Shown here piece by piece: positions 62,811 through 64,000 of a stretch of DNA of 64,000 bases. The notes under the pieces were generated by a model that saw only the letters and a list, made by a program, of their open reading frames with translations, was not told the DNA's origin and ran no database searches. This DNA comes from Flavobacterium sp. BFFFF1 (GTDB lineage Bacteria; Bacteroidota; Bacteroidia; Flavobacteriales; Flavobacteriaceae), in contig NZ_NKJE01000020.1 in assembly GCF_002256285.1 (NCBI RefSeq), forward strand, positions 1 to 64,000. Reading direction: 5' to 3'. The position numbers and the translations under genes are program-made. Positions within the stretch are counted from its first letter, which is position 1, and every line of letters starts with the position of its first letter.

Positions 62811-63107
62811 ATGGCAATTAAAAAACAAGTTATAAAAACAAAACCGGTTGTTAAAGTGACCTTTTCACTGGAAGCTAAAGAAGCGAATACAGCGGCAGTA
62901 GTTGGCGATTTCAACAACTGGAATCCTGCTGAAGGCGAATTGAGCAAATTGAAAAACGGAACGTTCAAAGGAACTTTCGATTTGGGAAAAGACGCTTCAT
63001 ACGAGTTCAGGTATTTGGTTGATGGTACTTTTATCAATGAAACCGAAGCTGATTCTTATCAGTGGAACGACTTTGCAAATGCTGAAAACAGTGTTTTGGC
63101 ATTGTAA
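62811..63107 (+). CDS. stand-alone CBM48/AMPK-type glycogen-binding domain protein
   Basis: 98 residues, no signal peptide. A single early-set beta sandwich: VTFSLEAKEANTAAVVGDFNNWNP followed by FKGTFDLGKDASYEFRYLVDG, with the FNNWNP and YEFRYLVDG motifs of isoamylase N-terminal/AMPK glycogen-binding domains. The usual fused catalytic domain is absent, so it likely targets or regulates glycogen enzymes. The start at 62811 skips a non-conserved upstream extension. Confidence 0.88.
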   Translation: MAIKKQVIKTKPVVKVTFSLEAKEANTAAVVGDFNNWNPAEGELSKLKNGTFKGTFDLGKDASYEFRYLVDGTFINETEADSYQWNDFANAENSVLAL

Positions 63108-63128
63108 TCACTTACCAATGAAAAACTT

Positions 63129-63155
63129 AAAATCCGCTTTCGAGCGGATTTTTTT
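63129..63155 (+). terminator. intrinsic terminator between the CBM48 gene and its convergent neighbour
   Basis: Stem AAAATCCGCT/AGCGGATTTT with a TTCG loop and further T. The T-run reaches the stop codon of the convergent gene. Confidence 0.88.
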
Positions 63156-64000
63156 ATTCTGAGGCAACAATTTTTATGGGAAGGCTGAAATTCGCGCTCA
63201 CTTTGATCCCGCGCAATAACGGCGGCTGCATTTCCCTGTAGCCGGCAACGATTCGCAATGCCTCAGCATCCACATTACTGCCGAGACTTCTCAAAATCAC
63301 TAAATTTGTGAGGCTACTGTCTTCATTTACTTTAAAATTAACAATTACAGACCCGTTGATGTTTTGGCCTTCAGGAACATGAAAACTTTTCATGATGTAT
63401 TGATAAAAGCCCTTCATGCCGTCCTTTGGCTCTGCCATGATATAAAGTTTAGTGTAGGGATGCTTTTCATTATTTTTGTCTGTTGATTCCCCTTCGATCA
63501 GATTGCCATTCTCATATTTTTCCCAGAAGGTAAATTTGTATTTGTCATTACTGCCAGTCCATTGGCCATCCTTAAATCCGTTTTTCAACTTCCCTGACAA
63601 CAAACAACCGTCTTGCTCATCTTCGTAATCTCCGTTGCCGTTCACTGCGGTTTGCTTTCCGCTTAAGTTCCAAAATTGATTAATCTTCAAAACACTTACA
63701 GTCCTGCCTTCGTTTTGCTTTTCAATGTATTCTCCCTCTTCCTTTCTGTTGCCGTTTTCATACCATGAATTATAAGATCCGATTGCAAGCGACACTTCTG
63801 TTTTACTCTTGGGCTTTCTGTAATTAACCACCGATTTCTTATTTCCGTTTTCATAGAACTCAGTAAAGACACCGGTTGCGCGGAGCACTTCCTTGTCAAT
63901 AGAATTTCCCTGTCGCTGCAATTGCCCCGATTTATAATAGTACTGGAATGTATATTCGTCTTTATCCACATAATAATCCCTGACAATCTGGTATTTAGCT
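63154..64000 (-). CDS. YwqK/MORN-like repeat protein with C-terminal TonB-like domain (partial)
   Basis: The reading frame continues past the window edge (upstream residues read AKYQIVRDYYVDKDEYTF), so the N-terminus is missing; at least 281 residues are visible. Repeated units of the YYKSGQLQRQG, FYENGNKKSV, WYENGNRKEEG type are YwqK/MORN-like toxin_antitoxin-fold beta repeats, and the last 90 residues (GFYQYIMKSFHVPEGQNINGSVIVNFKV) form a TonB C-terminal domain without a membrane anchor in view. This domain pairing is frequent in Flavobacteria, of unknown role. Confidence 0.82.
   Translation of the reverse strand, partial: AKYQIVRDYYVDKDEYTFQYYYKSGQLQRQGNSIDKEVLRATGVFTEFYENGNKKSVVNYRKPKSKTEVSLAIGSYNSWYENGNRKEEGEYIEKQNEGRTVSVLKINQFWNLSGKQTAVNGNGDYEDEQDGCLLSGKLKNGFKDGQWTGSNDKYKFTFWEKYENGNLIEGESTDKNNEKHPYTKLYIMAEPKDGMKGFYQYIMKSFHVPEGQNINGSVIVNFKVNEDSSLTNLVILRSLGSNVDAEALRIVAGYREMQPPLLRGIKVSANFSLPIKIVASE

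Overview
The window is chromosomal DNA of a Bacteroidetes bacterium, almost certainly a Flavobacterium-like member of the Flavobacteriaceae. The evidence is the TAnnTTTG promoter -7 boxes in front of many genes, a partial 16S rRNA gene, the gliding ATPase GldA, the type IX secretion (T9SS) protein PorT, T9SS type A C-terminal sorting domains, GLPGLI and TonB-dependent receptor proteins, and a MetH split into two genes. It is ordinary core genome with no phage, transposon or CRISPR array that I can see. Its most interesting content is regulatory RNA and short intergenic repeats.

Layout. 1-562 is the 5' part of a 16S rRNA gene (minus), fed by three tandem promoters (751-1008). 1.3-7.6 kb: LolC/E-like permease, NamZ-type muramidase, a tiny amphipathic protein, a cysteine-cluster protein, a methyltransferase, a secreted metalloprotease and a PLP enzyme. 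7.7-14.2 kb: queE, then an ExbB-ExbD-ExbD-TonB operon that continues into a small membrane protein, a PstS-like lipoprotein and a TPR protein. 14.6-20.0 kb: DMT protein, cupin, kynurenine monooxygenase, a T9SS cargo protein and kynureninase. 20.2-29.0 kb: queA, aroA, mazG-like, then three DUF3857/transglutaminase-like proteins, two of which have lost their catalytic residues. 29.1-34.9 kb: dtd, rsgA and an aromatic amino acid operon (pheA, aminotransferase, tyrA, DAHP synthase/chorismate mutase).

35-47.8 kb: gldA, metF, the split metH, a T9SS adhesin-like protein, metK, an HTTM-like membrane protein and a large secreted protein. 47.9-56.9 kb: TonB-dependent receptor plus GLPGLI protein, a deoxynucleoside kinase operon, a GH20 hexosaminidase, accD and fbaA. 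56.9-64 kb: TamL-like assembly protein, an rRNA methyltransferase, porT, ubiE/menG, folA, a 2TM protein, a stand-alone CBM48 protein and, cut by the window edge, a YwqK-like/TonB C-terminal fusion.

Regulation is the highlight. The pheA operon is preceded by a 26-codon leader ORF carrying 5 Phe and 3 Tyr codons, an intrinsic terminator eight bases before the pheA start, and a 7-bp alternative pairing inside the leader that can disrupt it: a complete ribosome-mediated attenuator. The methionine cycle genes carry two different SAM riboswitch classes within 2 kb, a SAM-I type before metH-metH-metF and a SAM-II type before metK. The GH20 gene has a leader with two competing hairpins ending in a U-tract. 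Several genes have their -7 box so close to the start codon that transcripts would be leaderless or nearly so.
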